Source: Parvimonas sp035282405 (GTDB lineage: Bacteria; Bacillota; Clostridia; Tissierellales; Peptoniphilaceae). From it: a stretch of DNA of 64,000 bases. Made by a program: the position numbers and the translations under genes. Where the stretch lies: positions 124,001-188,000 of the forward strand of contig NZ_JAYKBP010000002.1 of the NCBI RefSeq assembly GCF_035282405.1. The letters are read 5' to 3'. Below the pieces are notes generated by a model. That model searched no databases. It was given only the letters and a program-made list of their open reading frames with translations, and was not told the DNA's origin. This document shows, piece after piece, positions 44,305 to 53,639 of the stretch (positions are counted from its first letter, which is position 1; each line of letters starts with the position of its first letter).

Positions 44305-45789
44305 TTATCTTTCGTTAGCATTATTTTTAATCCTTTTCCATTTAAGCCTACTTCCAATAATTATTAATGGAGTACACAAAATCATATAAAGGTAATAATG
44401 ACTATATTTTACAGTTGCTGTATATTTAACTTCTCCTAATACAGCTTGCATTTTTTCGTCTTTTATTATTTCTCTAATTCTATCGATGGTTATTTTACTT
44501 TCATTTGATAATAATTCGTTTAATACTCCTTTATCAGTAATTTCAAATACAGTATCTTTTATAAGCTGACTATTTCCTAAATTGTCAAAATAATAATATT
44601 TCCCATTTTTTGTCCAAATAGAACCAGATATACTACTATTTATAGATTTTACTTTTTCCCAACCTTCTTTTTTATCAAAACTAACTATTTGAGAATTTAT
44701 TGAATACAATCGTCTTATATGTGGCGATCTATGTCTAATAATATATTTTTCATAAGAACTTAAAAAATAGATATTTTCCTCATCACAAAACACATTCTCA
44801 TCTAAAAATTCAATATTTCCCTTAAAAATATTTTCTCCAATTTTTACTTGCTTATTTTTTCTTTGATTATAAAAATATACTCCATCATTGGAAACAAAAA
44901 ATAAATTGCGGATATGTGAACTTCTATTTCCAATTACTTTATAAGGAGCGGACTTTTCATCAAATCTAAGAGTCTCTTTAAAAACTTCTCCACTCTTTTT
45001 ATCATAAAGCAAATAATCTCCTTGCTCAGCTGAAACAACTTCCAATTCACCACTATTTTTTATTGGTAAAAGTTCATTTTTATAATAAACATTATTCTTA
45101 TCACAAAAATACTCTCCATACTTAGAAACCTCTTTTATAGTATTTGCATCTGCATTTTCAAGAGCTTTACCTTTATAATAAAGTACATCTCCATCTGTCG
45201 CAAAATATATTAAACTATTAATTTTCGAAATTTTCTTTTCAGTATTTAATTTATGATATGGATAAATATATGACTTAGGTTTTTTATTCTTATTAAAAGC
45301 ATGAACTATATGTCCAAAAGCTTCCGACAAATATGAAATGTCATCATTTCTATCAGAAAGTGGAGAACAAAAATAATTACTTTTTCCGTCAGTATAATAT
45401 CCATTTCCAATATAAGAAATATTTTTTGGATTAAGGTCTTCAATTTTCACATTCCCAAAATAAACATGATTTTTATCCTTTCCTACAACAGAAGGTTTAT
45501 AAGTATGCTCTGACTTAATTACACTAAAAGAATCTGCATCAGCATCTTCCACAATGTAATATCCCCCACTTGGAATAAGTGCATAAATCTTGCCATCATA
45601 TTTATAAAAAATGCTATTGTTAATTCGCTCGCCACTTCTTTCGATATTTACATAAGTATCATCAACATCAAAAAGCTGTCTGAAAACAAAAAAAACAATT
45701 ACTAAACTAATTAAAATTAAACAAACTCCTAAAATTTTTGAACGAATACTTTCGCTCTCTTTCCTATTCAAAATTCCATCATCCCCCAT
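44305..45789 (-). CDS. DKNYY family membrane-anchored protein
   Basis: 494 residues. A membrane helix at ~20-42 and another near the C-terminus (~467-483), with a long region between. This region has several DKNYY-type repeats (VGKDKNHVYFGNVK, FCDKNNVYYKNELL, VSNDGVYFYNQRKN, FCDEENIYFLSSYE), usually predicted as propeller-like. Role unknown. ATG 45789 has a weak ribosome site; a TTG slightly downstream is possible. The -10 TATAAT (reverse of 45808-45813) with TG before it is just upstream. Confidence 0.8.
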   Translation of the reverse strand: MGDDGILNRKESESIRSKILGVCLILISLVIVFFVFRQLFDVDDTYVNIERSGERINNSIFYKYDGKIYALIPSGGYYIVEDADADSFSVIKSEHTYKPSVVGKDKNHVYFGNVKIEDLNPKNISYIGNGYYTDGKSNYFCSPLSDRNDDISYLSEAFGHIVHAFNKNKKPKSYIYPYHKLNTEKKISKINSLIYFATDGDVLYYKGKALENADANTIKEVSKYGEYFCDKNNVYYKNELLPIKNSGELEVVSAEQGDYLLYDKKSGEVFKETLRFDEKSAPYKVIGNRSSHIRNLFFVSNDGVYFYNQRKNKQVKIGENIFKGNIEFLDENVFCDEENIYFLSSYEKYIIRHRSPHIRRLYSINSQIVSFDKKEGWEKVKSINSSISGSIWTKNGKYYYFDNLGNSQLIKDTVFEITDKGVLNELLSNESKITIDRIREIIKDEKMQAVLGEVKYTATVKYSHYYLYMILCTPLIIIGSRLKWKRIKNNANER

Positions 45790-45807
45790 AGTTATTTTAT
45801 TAAATAC

Positions 45808-45813
45808 ATTATA
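45808..45813 (-). promoter_or_regulatory. Extended -10 before the DKNYY gene
   Basis: Minus-strand TGATATAAT about 20 bp from the start codon, with no clear -35. Confidence 0.45.
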
Positions 45814-45904
45814 TCACATCTATTCGTTATTTTCTTTTTTATAGCTTTCAAGTATATAAGATGTTTAATATTCTAATATTTTTCCGTCTACCACGATTAA
45901 AAAT

Positions 45905-45994
45905 TTACATCCCAACTTTCATATTTCCAAAATAAACATTATTTTTATTAATTTCTACAGCAAAATTATAATAACTATAACCTGAAATAGGTAT
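45905..45994 (-). pseudogene. Remnant of a second DKNYY gene
   Basis: Minus-strand frame PISGYSYYNFAVEINKNNVY then FGNMKVGM ends in TAA at 45905-45907 and is closed upstream by TAA. It matches the KDKNHVYFGNVKIED repeat of the neighbouring gene. There is no start and only ~28 codons survive, so it is a gene fragment left by deletion or decay of a tandem copy. Confidence 0.6.
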
Positions 45995-46016
45995 TTTTTA
46001 GAAAATTTTTATGTAT

Positions 46017-46058
46017 AAAAAAGTTATGGAGTACTTTTTAAATTTTACTCCCCAAACC
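46017..46058 (-). terminator. Terminator of the InlB-repeat surface protein
   Basis: Minus-strand arms GGTTTGGGGAGTA / TACTCCATAAC with an imperfect stem, then TTTTTTA. Similar in sequence to the terminator at 39493-39533. Confidence 0.6.
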
Positions 46059-46095
46059 TTAATTAATGAACCATATATTTAGGTTATATCTAAAA

Positions 46096-47904
46096 TTAAT
46101 TTTCTTTTTTTCTTCTAGTACCTACTGCAATAAGTGCCATTCCTGATAATCCTAATAATGTTGCATATAGGATTATATTTGAATTATTACCTGTTTTTGG
46201 TAATTTTTTCTCAAAATTGTTATCAGGTTTTGGAGTAGGTTTGTTTTTTTCAACAACTGTAACAACAGCTTTCTTTGTTACACTGGCTCCATCTTTATCA
46301 ATTACTTTAAACGTAACAGTATATTTACCTATTTTATCCTTATTAAAACCACCATTATCAATAAGTTTTACATTTTTAGTTAAATCACCATCTTCTTTAT
46401 CTTTAGCGGATACAACAAGGCTCATTAAATCAATTTTTTCACCTTTTTTGATAGTTTTATCTTTAACTTCAAGTGTAGGTGCTTCATTCATAGGAGATAT
46501 ACTCTTATCGTAAATAGCATACACAGTTGTATCTTCATTTACAACAGTTGTACCTGTAAATTTCATACCTTTTCCATCAGCAGATGTATTCCATTCTTTA
46601 AATGTATATCCTGCTTTACTTGGATTTTTAGGCATAGACTGATCAGTTAAATTATCCATATCAATCGATTTGCAATTTTCTACATTGATTGTTGCATGTG
46701 TTGCACTCTCGTTCATGAAAGTTACCTTATTATGATTTACTCTGAATGTATAAGTAATCAAATTAGGTTTATTAACATCGCCTGCTTCATCTTTTCCATC
46801 TACAGATTGTTTAGCTGCATAAACAATAGCTTGACGAAAGAAATAATGCTTATTATCCTTTTGAATAGCTGAATCATCTTTATTAAAAATAACATTATTA
46901 TCAGTAGTAAAGATATTTTCGTGTGCACCATAAGCATATCCTGTAACTGTATTATTTTTGTTGATTTCAACATCAGAAGTTACTTGTAATCCGTCTACAC
47001 TTAGTGTTGCTGATTTAACTTTTTGAATCTTTTTGTATAATTCCTTTAATGTCTCATAAGTATGTGGTGCCTTTAGTCTTGCCTTTACAACAATTCTTCT
47101 GCCACCATTTTCTTTTGTAACAGATAAATCATCAAAACTATCAATACCTGACAATTTATATTTAGTTGTATCCAGAGATTCTAAACCTTTTGGTAAATCT
47201 AAAACAAACACTAATTCAGCATCGGATTGTGTAATTGCAGTTTCAGGCATATTATTTTTCATCATATAATACGCTGGAAATTCTGAATTAATTATGGCAA
47301 TAAGTGAGGTGTTTTTAACCTTTCTAAACATTGATAAATCCACATGAAAATCTAAATTGATTTTATCACCGATGCGATGATTAGAAACAGCTGTACTGGA
47401 AAGATCCCTTTCTTTGATATCTGCACGCACATTATAATCAGTTGTTTTTTCTGTTAAAAGATCATTGGCATAATCAAAGTTATATGGATTCCACTGTTTG
47501 CCACCCTTCCAACGATTAAGTTCAGGATCTTTGGGCTCCTTATGTGGATAATCTTTAGCATATGCAGCTAAATATTGAGTTATAAATTCCATAATTTCTT
47601 TTTCCGCTTCTTTATCTGAAGCAATACCAGCATTTGGAAAGAAAGGAACTAAAGAATACTCATTTAGTCGATTAGCCCATTTTACACGACTACTTGCAAA
47701 ATAATCCTTTAAATAAGATGGTATAATCCCTCTATGAGTTGAATCTTTATACCAACTTAACTCAGCCCAATAATTGTCCTTTGTTAGTTTCTTTTCTTTA
47801 TCAGGCATTTCTTCAGCCAATACTTTTGTAGCACCGGCAAATACACTGAATACCATTAGTAGAGCCATCATTAAGCCAATGGATTTTTTAACTAACTTTT
47901 TCAT
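46096..47904 (-). CDS. LPKTG surface protein with InlB-type and Ig-like repeats
   Basis: 602 residues. Signal peptide 1-31. A large N-terminal region (~35-390) of unknown fold, containing NLDFHVDLSMFR-like strands. Then one Listeria-Bacteroides (InlB B) repeat (~400-465: KNPSKAGYTFKEWNTSADGK, then TVYAIYD). A DUF5011-type Ig-like domain follows (~475-560: EAPTLEVKDKTIKKGEKIDL, DKEDGDLTKNVK, IGKYTVTFKVIDKDG). The C-terminus is KKLPKTG, a hydrophobic helix and GTRRKKEN, so it is wall-anchored. Probable host-interaction protein; ligand unknown. Confidence 0.88.
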   Translation of the reverse strand: MKKLVKKSIGLMMALLMVFSVFAGATKVLAEEMPDKEKKLTKDNYWAELSWYKDSTHRGIIPSYLKDYFASSRVKWANRLNEYSLVPFFPNAGIASDKEAEKEIMEFITQYLAAYAKDYPHKEPKDPELNRWKGGKQWNPYNFDYANDLLTEKTTDYNVRADIKERDLSSTAVSNHRIGDKINLDFHVDLSMFRKVKNTSLIAIINSEFPAYYMMKNNMPETAITQSDAELVFVLDLPKGLESLDTTKYKLSGIDSFDDLSVTKENGGRRIVVKARLKAPHTYETLKELYKKIQKVKSATLSVDGLQVTSDVEINKNNTVTGYAYGAHENIFTTDNNVIFNKDDSAIQKDNKHYFFRQAIVYAAKQSVDGKDEAGDVNKPNLITYTFRVNHNKVTFMNESATHATINVENCKSIDMDNLTDQSMPKNPSKAGYTFKEWNTSADGKGMKFTGTTVVNEDTTVYAIYDKSISPMNEAPTLEVKDKTIKKGEKIDLMSLVVSAKDKEDGDLTKNVKLIDNGGFNKDKIGKYTVTFKVIDKDGASVTKKAVVTVVEKNKPTPKPDNNFEKKLPKTGNNSNIILYATLLGLSGMALIAVGTRRKKEN

Positions 47905-48359
47905 TGTTTCAATCCTTCTTGTTTTTTATAAAAAATCTGTAAAAATACATACCTATCCATCAGGTAAATACTATTATTAAATTATGTATAATAAAATTTT
48001 ATTTAAAATTTCTTTTATTTGTCAATTATTTTTACATGCTTTTACAAATGTAGTATAACAAATAAATACTTCTATTACTAGTGATAATTGTCGTACTTTT
48101 TATATAAATTTTTAGTTGCTCCAACTATTCTAAACATCAATCATAACTATTATTATAATACAGAAAAGGGAATTCTGATAAGTCATCTACTTATATAAAA
48201 TCCCCTATTTTTAAGCTTTTTATGCAGTTTTAAATTTTTAGTTTAAACAATAATGCCACAGTTCTACAACACATCAAGACAACAAATCTGTAATCATAAT
48301 TATCTTAAACTATATACTTGTATCTTTTTTTAAAGAGAATTACTTAATTCTAATTACTT
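47905..48359. other. Gene-free stretch between surface genes and defence region
   Basis: About 455 bp, AT-rich. GGGGATTTTAT and AGAATTCCCTTTT on the minus strand (48172-48215) can form a weak terminator-like hairpin for the helicase gene. Nothing else supported. Confidence 0.45.
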
Positions 48360-51300
48360 TTATTCTTTTGTTTCCTCACAATTAAACTTTTTCAGAATAC
48401 TATAAGTCTGATTAATCACATCACTATTTATATTCATAAACAAACTTAAATCTCCTATAATATAGAATTCTTCTTTTGCTCTCGTTACAGCTACATTCAT
48501 AATATTTGGATTGGTTGAACTCATCGCCCATCTTGCTGCCCCTCGACTTTTTTCATCACAACCTAATACCAAAAACACAGTATCTGCCTCTTTACCTTGA
48601 AAAGTGTGAACTGTTCCAATATTAGTAGGCTTTCCGTCATTACCATATCGTGTAAATCCAATTTCTTTTAATTCATGAGATAAATGATATGCTACATTTC
48701 TAAAAGGAGAAATTACATAAACAACATCTTTCACAGATTTATTTCTAATATCCGGATTACGCTTTATCATCTCAAGTATTTTTTCTTTAAGAAAATCACC
48801 TTGCTCTTTAACATATTTATCAGACGCACTACCCTTAACATTATACCAAAGAGCTTTTCCCAGAACATACGTACCTTGTACCATATTTCCACCATAAGAA
48901 ATCGCATTTGATATATCAAACATTGGATTTTTACATCTTCTGTGCACCCAAAGAGGTATTCCAATCCATTCATCGTCATTCTTGTAAAAACCATATTTAC
49001 TAATATCATCCACAAGAGTCTGAACCGAAGCAGAATCGGATAAATATTTGTTGGATACTCCATAATGTTTTCCTATCATACTTAATATTGATGAATCTAA
49101 TGTAAGTACTGGTTTAATCTGAGCAGGATCTCCTACTACCATTATTTTCTTACTTCTGAAAATTGAGCCGACAATGGATTGAGGAAGTGCCTGTCCGGCC
49201 TCATCCACAAACAAATAGCCTAAAGATTCTGTTCCAATATTAGCAAACATCCTTGAAAAACTTGCAAAAGTTGAACTAATAATTGGTATTACCATATTTA
49301 TCCAATTCCACGCTTCAGTAATAACCTGTTTATTATCTATATATTGCTTTTGCCTATTCCAAATGAGTAAAGCAGATTTAATACTTTTTCGATTTTCGTA
49401 CAAAAATTGCTTTCTGACTATTAATGAATCAATAAAAAGTTTTGATTGCAATTTTCTATACTCTTCATCAAACCACGGATTACTTAGCTGAAGTGAATCA
49501 TAATCAATATACATATTAAGTTCATTTATAGAATATTTCTGTAATTCAGATGAAATATTTTTGATTTTATCACCAAGCTCTTGAATTTCTTTTATTTCTA
49601 ATTGAATAATTTTCTCATTCTCTTTTTTCTTAACAGACACTTTTTCTTCATTTTCTTTAAGTCCTTTTTCTATATTTCTTTTCTCTTTTTCTAAACTAGC
49701 TTGTTCTAAATCTAACTCATTTTTCTTTTTTGACAATTCTAATAATTTTTCAGAAAAAGGATACAATCGCTTTTTATATTCTTTTCTTGCTTTAAATCTA
49801 AGAAAAAATGGTTTTTGCAATTCCAGCGCTTTGACTGATTGTTCAACATTATCTGTCTCTTTGATATTTTTTTCAATGTCGAAAATACATATACTAATCT
49901 GCTCTTCTATTTCAGCTAAATTCTGTTTTAACAAAACTTCATCAGCATCATTTTTCTTAACAATAGTTTTAAGTTCTTCTTCAAACTTTACTTTCTTCTC
50001 CTCGTTATTTTTACGTTTGGTTTCGATCTGTTCTCGTAATTTCAAAAGATTTACATATTTATCTGCAATATGCTGTCTTTCATTTTTATATTCACATACT
50101 TGCTTATATCTTTTAAAAAAATCATCATAAACTTTGTTATTTGGTTCATATTCCTTATTCAAATAGTCATAAACATGTTTTATTGCAGTAATGATTCCTT
50201 CTATATTGTCCTTCTTTCCACCTTCTAGCGAAAGTAGTCCCCAAAACTTTTCATCCGCACATTGTTCAGATTTTAGTATTTCAACTGGCTTACCATCTTT
50301 ATTTTTTCTCCATTCTGTTGAATTTTTTGAATTTGATATTCTCCAAAAATAATCTGCCTTTCTTAATTCATCAACGAAAGAGTTATCTATCTTGCTAATA
50401 AGAGAAAACTCATTTACTATGTTCTGAACTGCACCATTATTAGAACTTGCAACAATAATTCCCTTATCTGCTATTGAACTGGGCATCACACTAATATATG
50501 CTTTATCATAGTACTTCAACTTATCAATTTTACTAATCTCTTTATTTGTTAATTTAGTTATTTCATATGCCTGTTCAACAAGTAATTCCGCAAATATATC
50601 TTTCAATAATGTAGTTTTTCCAGTTCCCGGAGGTCCGTTTACACTTCTCATTTTCTCATTATCATATCCTTTTGCCAAATTTACAGCAATCTGTTGCATC
50701 AATGAGAGTGAATTTTCGATATCACTTGGATAACGTGCAACTGGGTAATTTTTAGGCTGTAAAATATCTTCAAAGGTACTTGGATTAAAAGTTGAAGTAT
50801 CTGCCTTACTATTAAGATTTACTCTTTCCTTATTCTCACCCAACAAATATGAATCTAAATTTTTTGTTTTAATACTCTTTGCTTTTTCTAAATCGTCAAC
50901 AAAAAAAGAATGTAAATTAATAGCATCTGTTTCCAAATTGCTCAATACTTTCATCCTGCTATCTTCAATCTGAATCGAATATTTTTTTAAAAGTTTTACA
51001 AAAGCTTTGTTAAAAAATTCAATATAATCTTCTTCCTCAGGACAAGCAAAAATACTATTTATATATTCCTTATTTTTCTTTTCAAAATTTAAAAATTCGT
51101 TCTCTTTGGGAATACTTCCATTTTTTAAAATGTAATAACTCGCAGTAAAAAAAGTCATCTCTTCTACAAATTTCAGTTCCTTATCAAAATATATTGCAAA
51201 AGAGAATTTATCTCCTACTGATATTTCTTCATATGTTTCTGGAAGATTGTATTTATCTCTAAGTAATGTAACGACTTTTTTAAATGGAAAAATATTGAAA

Positions 51301-51497
51301 TACAAAGCAACACCACATTTTTGACAGTTTTGTAATCTTTTTCTTTGTATTTGTATTTCAGAGTAAAACATTGAATAATAGTTGTAATCCTCTGAAATTT
51401 CAATTTGTTTTAAATCCTTATCATTAAGCTTAATATCACCCTCGGATAGATGCTCAACCATAATCCATGCTTCTAATATTTTTTCCTTTTTGTCCAT
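48360..51497 (-). CDS. Large superfamily 1 helicase/ATPase (AAA_11/AAA_12)
   Basis: 1045 residues. Walker A NGPPGTGKTTLL near residue 280; Walker B with LFVDEAGQALPQS; GDPAQIKPVL (motif III); C-terminal helicase half with VHTFQGKEADTVFLV and MNVAVTRAKEEFYIIGD (motifs V and VI). Between the Walker motifs lies a ~200-residue charged coiled coil. Two Cys near the N-terminus (NCQKCGVALYF) suggest a small zinc site. This layout is the Dna2/Upf1-like SF1B type often found in phage-defence loci. ATG 51497 is taken; an 8-codon extension is possible. Adjacent to a restriction-modification system, so a defence role is likely but inferred. Confidence 0.88.
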   Translation of the reverse strand: MDKKEKILEAWIMVEHLSEGDIKLNDKDLKQIEISEDYNYYSMFYSEIQIQRKRLQNCQKCGVALYFNIFPFKKVVTLLRDKYNLPETYEEISVGDKFSFAIYFDKELKFVEEMTFFTASYYILKNGSIPKENEFLNFEKKNKEYINSIFACPEEEDYIEFFNKAFVKLLKKYSIQIEDSRMKVLSNLETDAINLHSFFVDDLEKAKSIKTKNLDSYLLGENKERVNLNSKADTSTFNPSTFEDILQPKNYPVARYPSDIENSLSLMQQIAVNLAKGYDNEKMRSVNGPPGTGKTTLLKDIFAELLVEQAYEITKLTNKEISKIDKLKYYDKAYISVMPSSIADKGIIVASSNNGAVQNIVNEFSLISKIDNSFVDELRKADYFWRISNSKNSTEWRKNKDGKPVEILKSEQCADEKFWGLLSLEGGKKDNIEGIITAIKHVYDYLNKEYEPNNKVYDDFFKRYKQVCEYKNERQHIADKYVNLLKLREQIETKRKNNEEKKVKFEEELKTIVKKNDADEVLLKQNLAEIEEQISICIFDIEKNIKETDNVEQSVKALELQKPFFLRFKARKEYKKRLYPFSEKLLELSKKKNELDLEQASLEKEKRNIEKGLKENEEKVSVKKKENEKIIQLEIKEIQELGDKIKNISSELQKYSINELNMYIDYDSLQLSNPWFDEEYRKLQSKLFIDSLIVRKQFLYENRKSIKSALLIWNRQKQYIDNKQVITEAWNWINMVIPIISSTFASFSRMFANIGTESLGYLFVDEAGQALPQSIVGSIFRSKKIMVVGDPAQIKPVLTLDSSILSMIGKHYGVSNKYLSDSASVQTLVDDISKYGFYKNDDEWIGIPLWVHRRCKNPMFDISNAISYGGNMVQGTYVLGKALWYNVKGSASDKYVKEQGDFLKEKILEMIKRNPDIRNKSVKDVVYVISPFRNVAYHLSHELKEIGFTRYGNDGKPTNIGTVHTFQGKEADTVFLVLGCDEKSRGAARWAMSSTNPNIMNVAVTRAKEEFYIIGDLSLFMNINSDVINQTYSILKKFNCEETKE

Positions 51498-51732
51498 TGT
51501 CTCTTCCCTCACTATACTCACAATTATCGTTTAGATTATATCCTCCTAAGTAATGTATGATATTTTCCCATTGTTTTCAAACTGCTAAAGTAGAAAAATC
51601 AAAAATTCCATCATATTACTCCCAATGATTTAATATATAATGACTATCCCCAAAAACTCACAATATATAACCAATTTAAAGTGAACGTTATTCCACTTTT
51701 TAAACTCTTATGTGTTTTTACTCAACTCTCTT

Positions 51733-51915
51733 TTAAAAGTTAAGAGTGTAATACTCTGTACGACAATCATTTACAGAAGTTCCATGCCATTCTAATATAC
51801 CTTTAGATTCAAGATTTTTAAGTAATTCTCTACAGAATGTACTACCTTTTTCAATAAGCTCTGTAGCTTTTTTAGTTGTTATTTTTTCTTTCAAAAAATT
51901 AATTAATTTCTCCAT
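51733..51915 (-). CDS. Small winged-helix DNA-binding-like protein (60 aa)
   Basis: Starts at ATG 51915 behind GAGGAGATTA; the longer frame into 51981 overlaps the TPR gene. It has a helix-turn-helix pattern (KKATELIEKGSTFCRELLKN, then LESKGILEW) and ends in an aromatic strand. It could bind DNA or act as a small partner protein. It follows the TPR gene by 38 bp and is probably cotranscribed. Confidence 0.65.
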   Translation of the reverse strand: MEKLINFLKEKITTKKATELIEKGSTFCRELLKNLESKGILEWHGTSVNDCRTEYYTLNF

Positions 51916-51952
51916 TAATCTCCTCTTTTCTATCCTTACAAACCAAAATTTG

Positions 51953-53068
51953 TTAAATAAATTTATGTCTAACACAATCAACCATAAAACAAGAATACTC
52001 AGGATATAGCTTTAATTTTATCTCAGGTCTTGAAGCTCCACTCTTTATTTTAGAAATCATTTCTTCAAAGTTTCTTTTATCCTCTTCCCAACTCACAATA
52101 GTTTCTTGTTTCTCTTTTTCACTCTCATAATCTTCATCAGAAATAGCTTCACTTATGGATTCTTCAAAATACTTTCGATTCTTTTCTTCAAGACTAAAAA
52201 ATCTTTCCTTTTGATTTTTTAACCAAAGAACATAAAAATATTCTTCCCACTCTGCAATATAATAGTACTCAACACAATCTCCACAAAGATTTAAAAATAT
52301 GTCATACTCTTCAAGAGCATAATAGACATCAATAATCTGATCTTCTGAAATATCATCTGTATTTAAATTGTAATTATAATCTTGTCCAGGTTTTACTTTC
52401 TCTACATAAGACATTGCTTCATACTTATTTTCAAGATACACTTCACAATAAGCTAAACATAGTAACAGACGCATTCTATTAGGATAAATTTCAAGTAAGG
52501 ATAAGAATATTTCCTTTGCTTTTTCATATTCCTTAAGCTCAAATAAAGATACAGCAAAATTGAAAGAAGTTAAATAACTTTCTTCCATTTCTCTTGCAAT
52601 CTTAAAGTAATTACAACTAACTAATAAATTCTTTTCATCTTTAGAATATTCATACTCGCTAAAATAATAAAGACCAAGACCCGTATAAGTTTCTACAAAA
52701 GGTGAATTTAAGTCTTTAGCTTTGTTCAAATACATTAAACTGTCCTTAGAAAAATCCTCCCAAAAAGCAAGATTAGTAAAAATTCTAGCTTTATCATTAT
52801 CACTTAAAGATTTTTTAAATTCATTTAAAAAGTTCAATAGAAATTCTATATAATCAAATTTCTCATCTCTAAGTTCCATCTCAACAGAAGCAAGAGTACA
52901 AACTACATCAACATCTGACGGAGATTCTTCTTGCTTTTCTAAAAGATAACTTTTCATTCTTTCAAGATATTCCTTTGAAGTTTCAAAATCTTTTAAAAAT
53001 GGTTTATTGTATCTTTTTTCATATTCTGTTTTTAATTTATACCAGTATGATTTAATTTCTTCTAACAT
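51953..53068 (-). CDS. TPR-repeat protein (371 aa)
   Basis: Soluble helical protein with tetratricopeptide-like repeats: KARIFTNLAFWEDF, VETYTGLGLYYFSEYEYSKD, SFNFAVSLFELKEYEKAKEI and FLSLLEIYPNRMRLLLCLAY. The C-terminal ~100 residues are acidic and charged. It has no catalytic motif. It sits in the accessory region between helicase and restriction-modification genes, so it may belong to an immunity or defence module, but nothing in the sequence proves it. Confidence 0.75.
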   Translation of the reverse strand: MLEEIKSYWYKLKTEYEKRYNKPFLKDFETSKEYLERMKSYLLEKQEESPSDVDVVCTLASVEMELRDEKFDYIEFLLNFLNEFKKSLSDNDKARIFTNLAFWEDFSKDSLMYLNKAKDLNSPFVETYTGLGLYYFSEYEYSKDEKNLLVSCNYFKIAREMEESYLTSFNFAVSLFELKEYEKAKEIFLSLLEIYPNRMRLLLCLAYCEVYLENKYEAMSYVEKVKPGQDYNYNLNTDDISEDQIIDVYYALEEYDIFLNLCGDCVEYYYIAEWEEYFYVLWLKNQKERFFSLEEKNRKYFEESISEAISDEDYESEKEKQETIVSWEEDKRNFEEMISKIKSGASRPEIKLKLYPEYSCFMVDCVRHKFI

Positions 53069-53307
53069 TTTTAATACCTTTATTTAAAATCAAAATAATA
53101 ACTACTTTTACTAAAAATTTAATAAAATATCTATATTGTTAAATTTATTCAAATATTTTATAGTAAATCATTTAATATATTGGCTTTTTTATATTATTAC
53201 ATATTATAATCTCTTTTTCAATAATATCATAAAATAAATTAATATTATTAAAATATATTACAAAATGTTACTTATAATCCGTTGTTTTATTTACATAATA
53301 TTAGTAA

Positions 53308-53329
53308 TATAATGATGAGGTGATAATTA
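53308..53329 (+). promoter_or_regulatory. Controller-gene -10 and start-site ambiguity
   Basis: TATAAT at 53308-53313 places transcription start at about 53320, right at a GTG codon, giving a leaderless message. Alternatively GAGGTG (53317-53322) is an ideal binding site for ATT at 53329, which would need earlier transcription initiation. Confidence 0.5.
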
Positions 53330-53550
53330 TTAACTTACAAGAACAATTAGGATATGCAATAAAAAGATTACGGAAGGCGAAAAGTATAAGTCAAGAAAAA
53401 TTTGCTATGAGTATAGAAATGGATAGAACTTACTTTTCATCTGTTGAAGCAGGAAAAAGAAACATATCACTTAAAAATATTGAAAAAATCGCTAAAGGAT
53501 TAAACGTTACTGTTTCTGAATTATTCTTTTTAGCAGAAAAAATTAATTAG
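53320..53550 (+). CDS. XRE-type regulator, likely restriction-modification controller
   Basis: About 73-76 residues, almost wholly a helix-turn-helix XRE domain: LGYAIKRLRKAKSISQEKFA, then MDRTYFSSVEAGKRNISLKN and LNVTVSELFFLAE. Size and sequence are typical of the C proteins that time expression of restriction endonucleases. The restriction gene lies downstream on the same strand. The start is GTG 53320 if leaderless, or ATT 53329 if the GAGGTG site is used; no ATG is available. Leaderless C-protein messages are known in other systems. Confidence 0.8.
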   Translation: MIIINLQEQLGYAIKRLRKAKSISQEKFAMSIEMDRTYFSSVEAGKRNISLKNIEKIAKGLNVTVSELFFLAEKIN

Positions 53551-53639
53551 TACAAAAAGTTATATCTATAAATATAATTTTTGTAAAAAATAAAACAAAC
53601 TAAAAATAATCAATTTAAAAAGGAGAACTTGTAAATGAG

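Noticed and set aside
48684..49063. Open frames on both strands within the helicase gene
   Set aside because: Shadows of the helicase motifs V-VI region; no binding sites.
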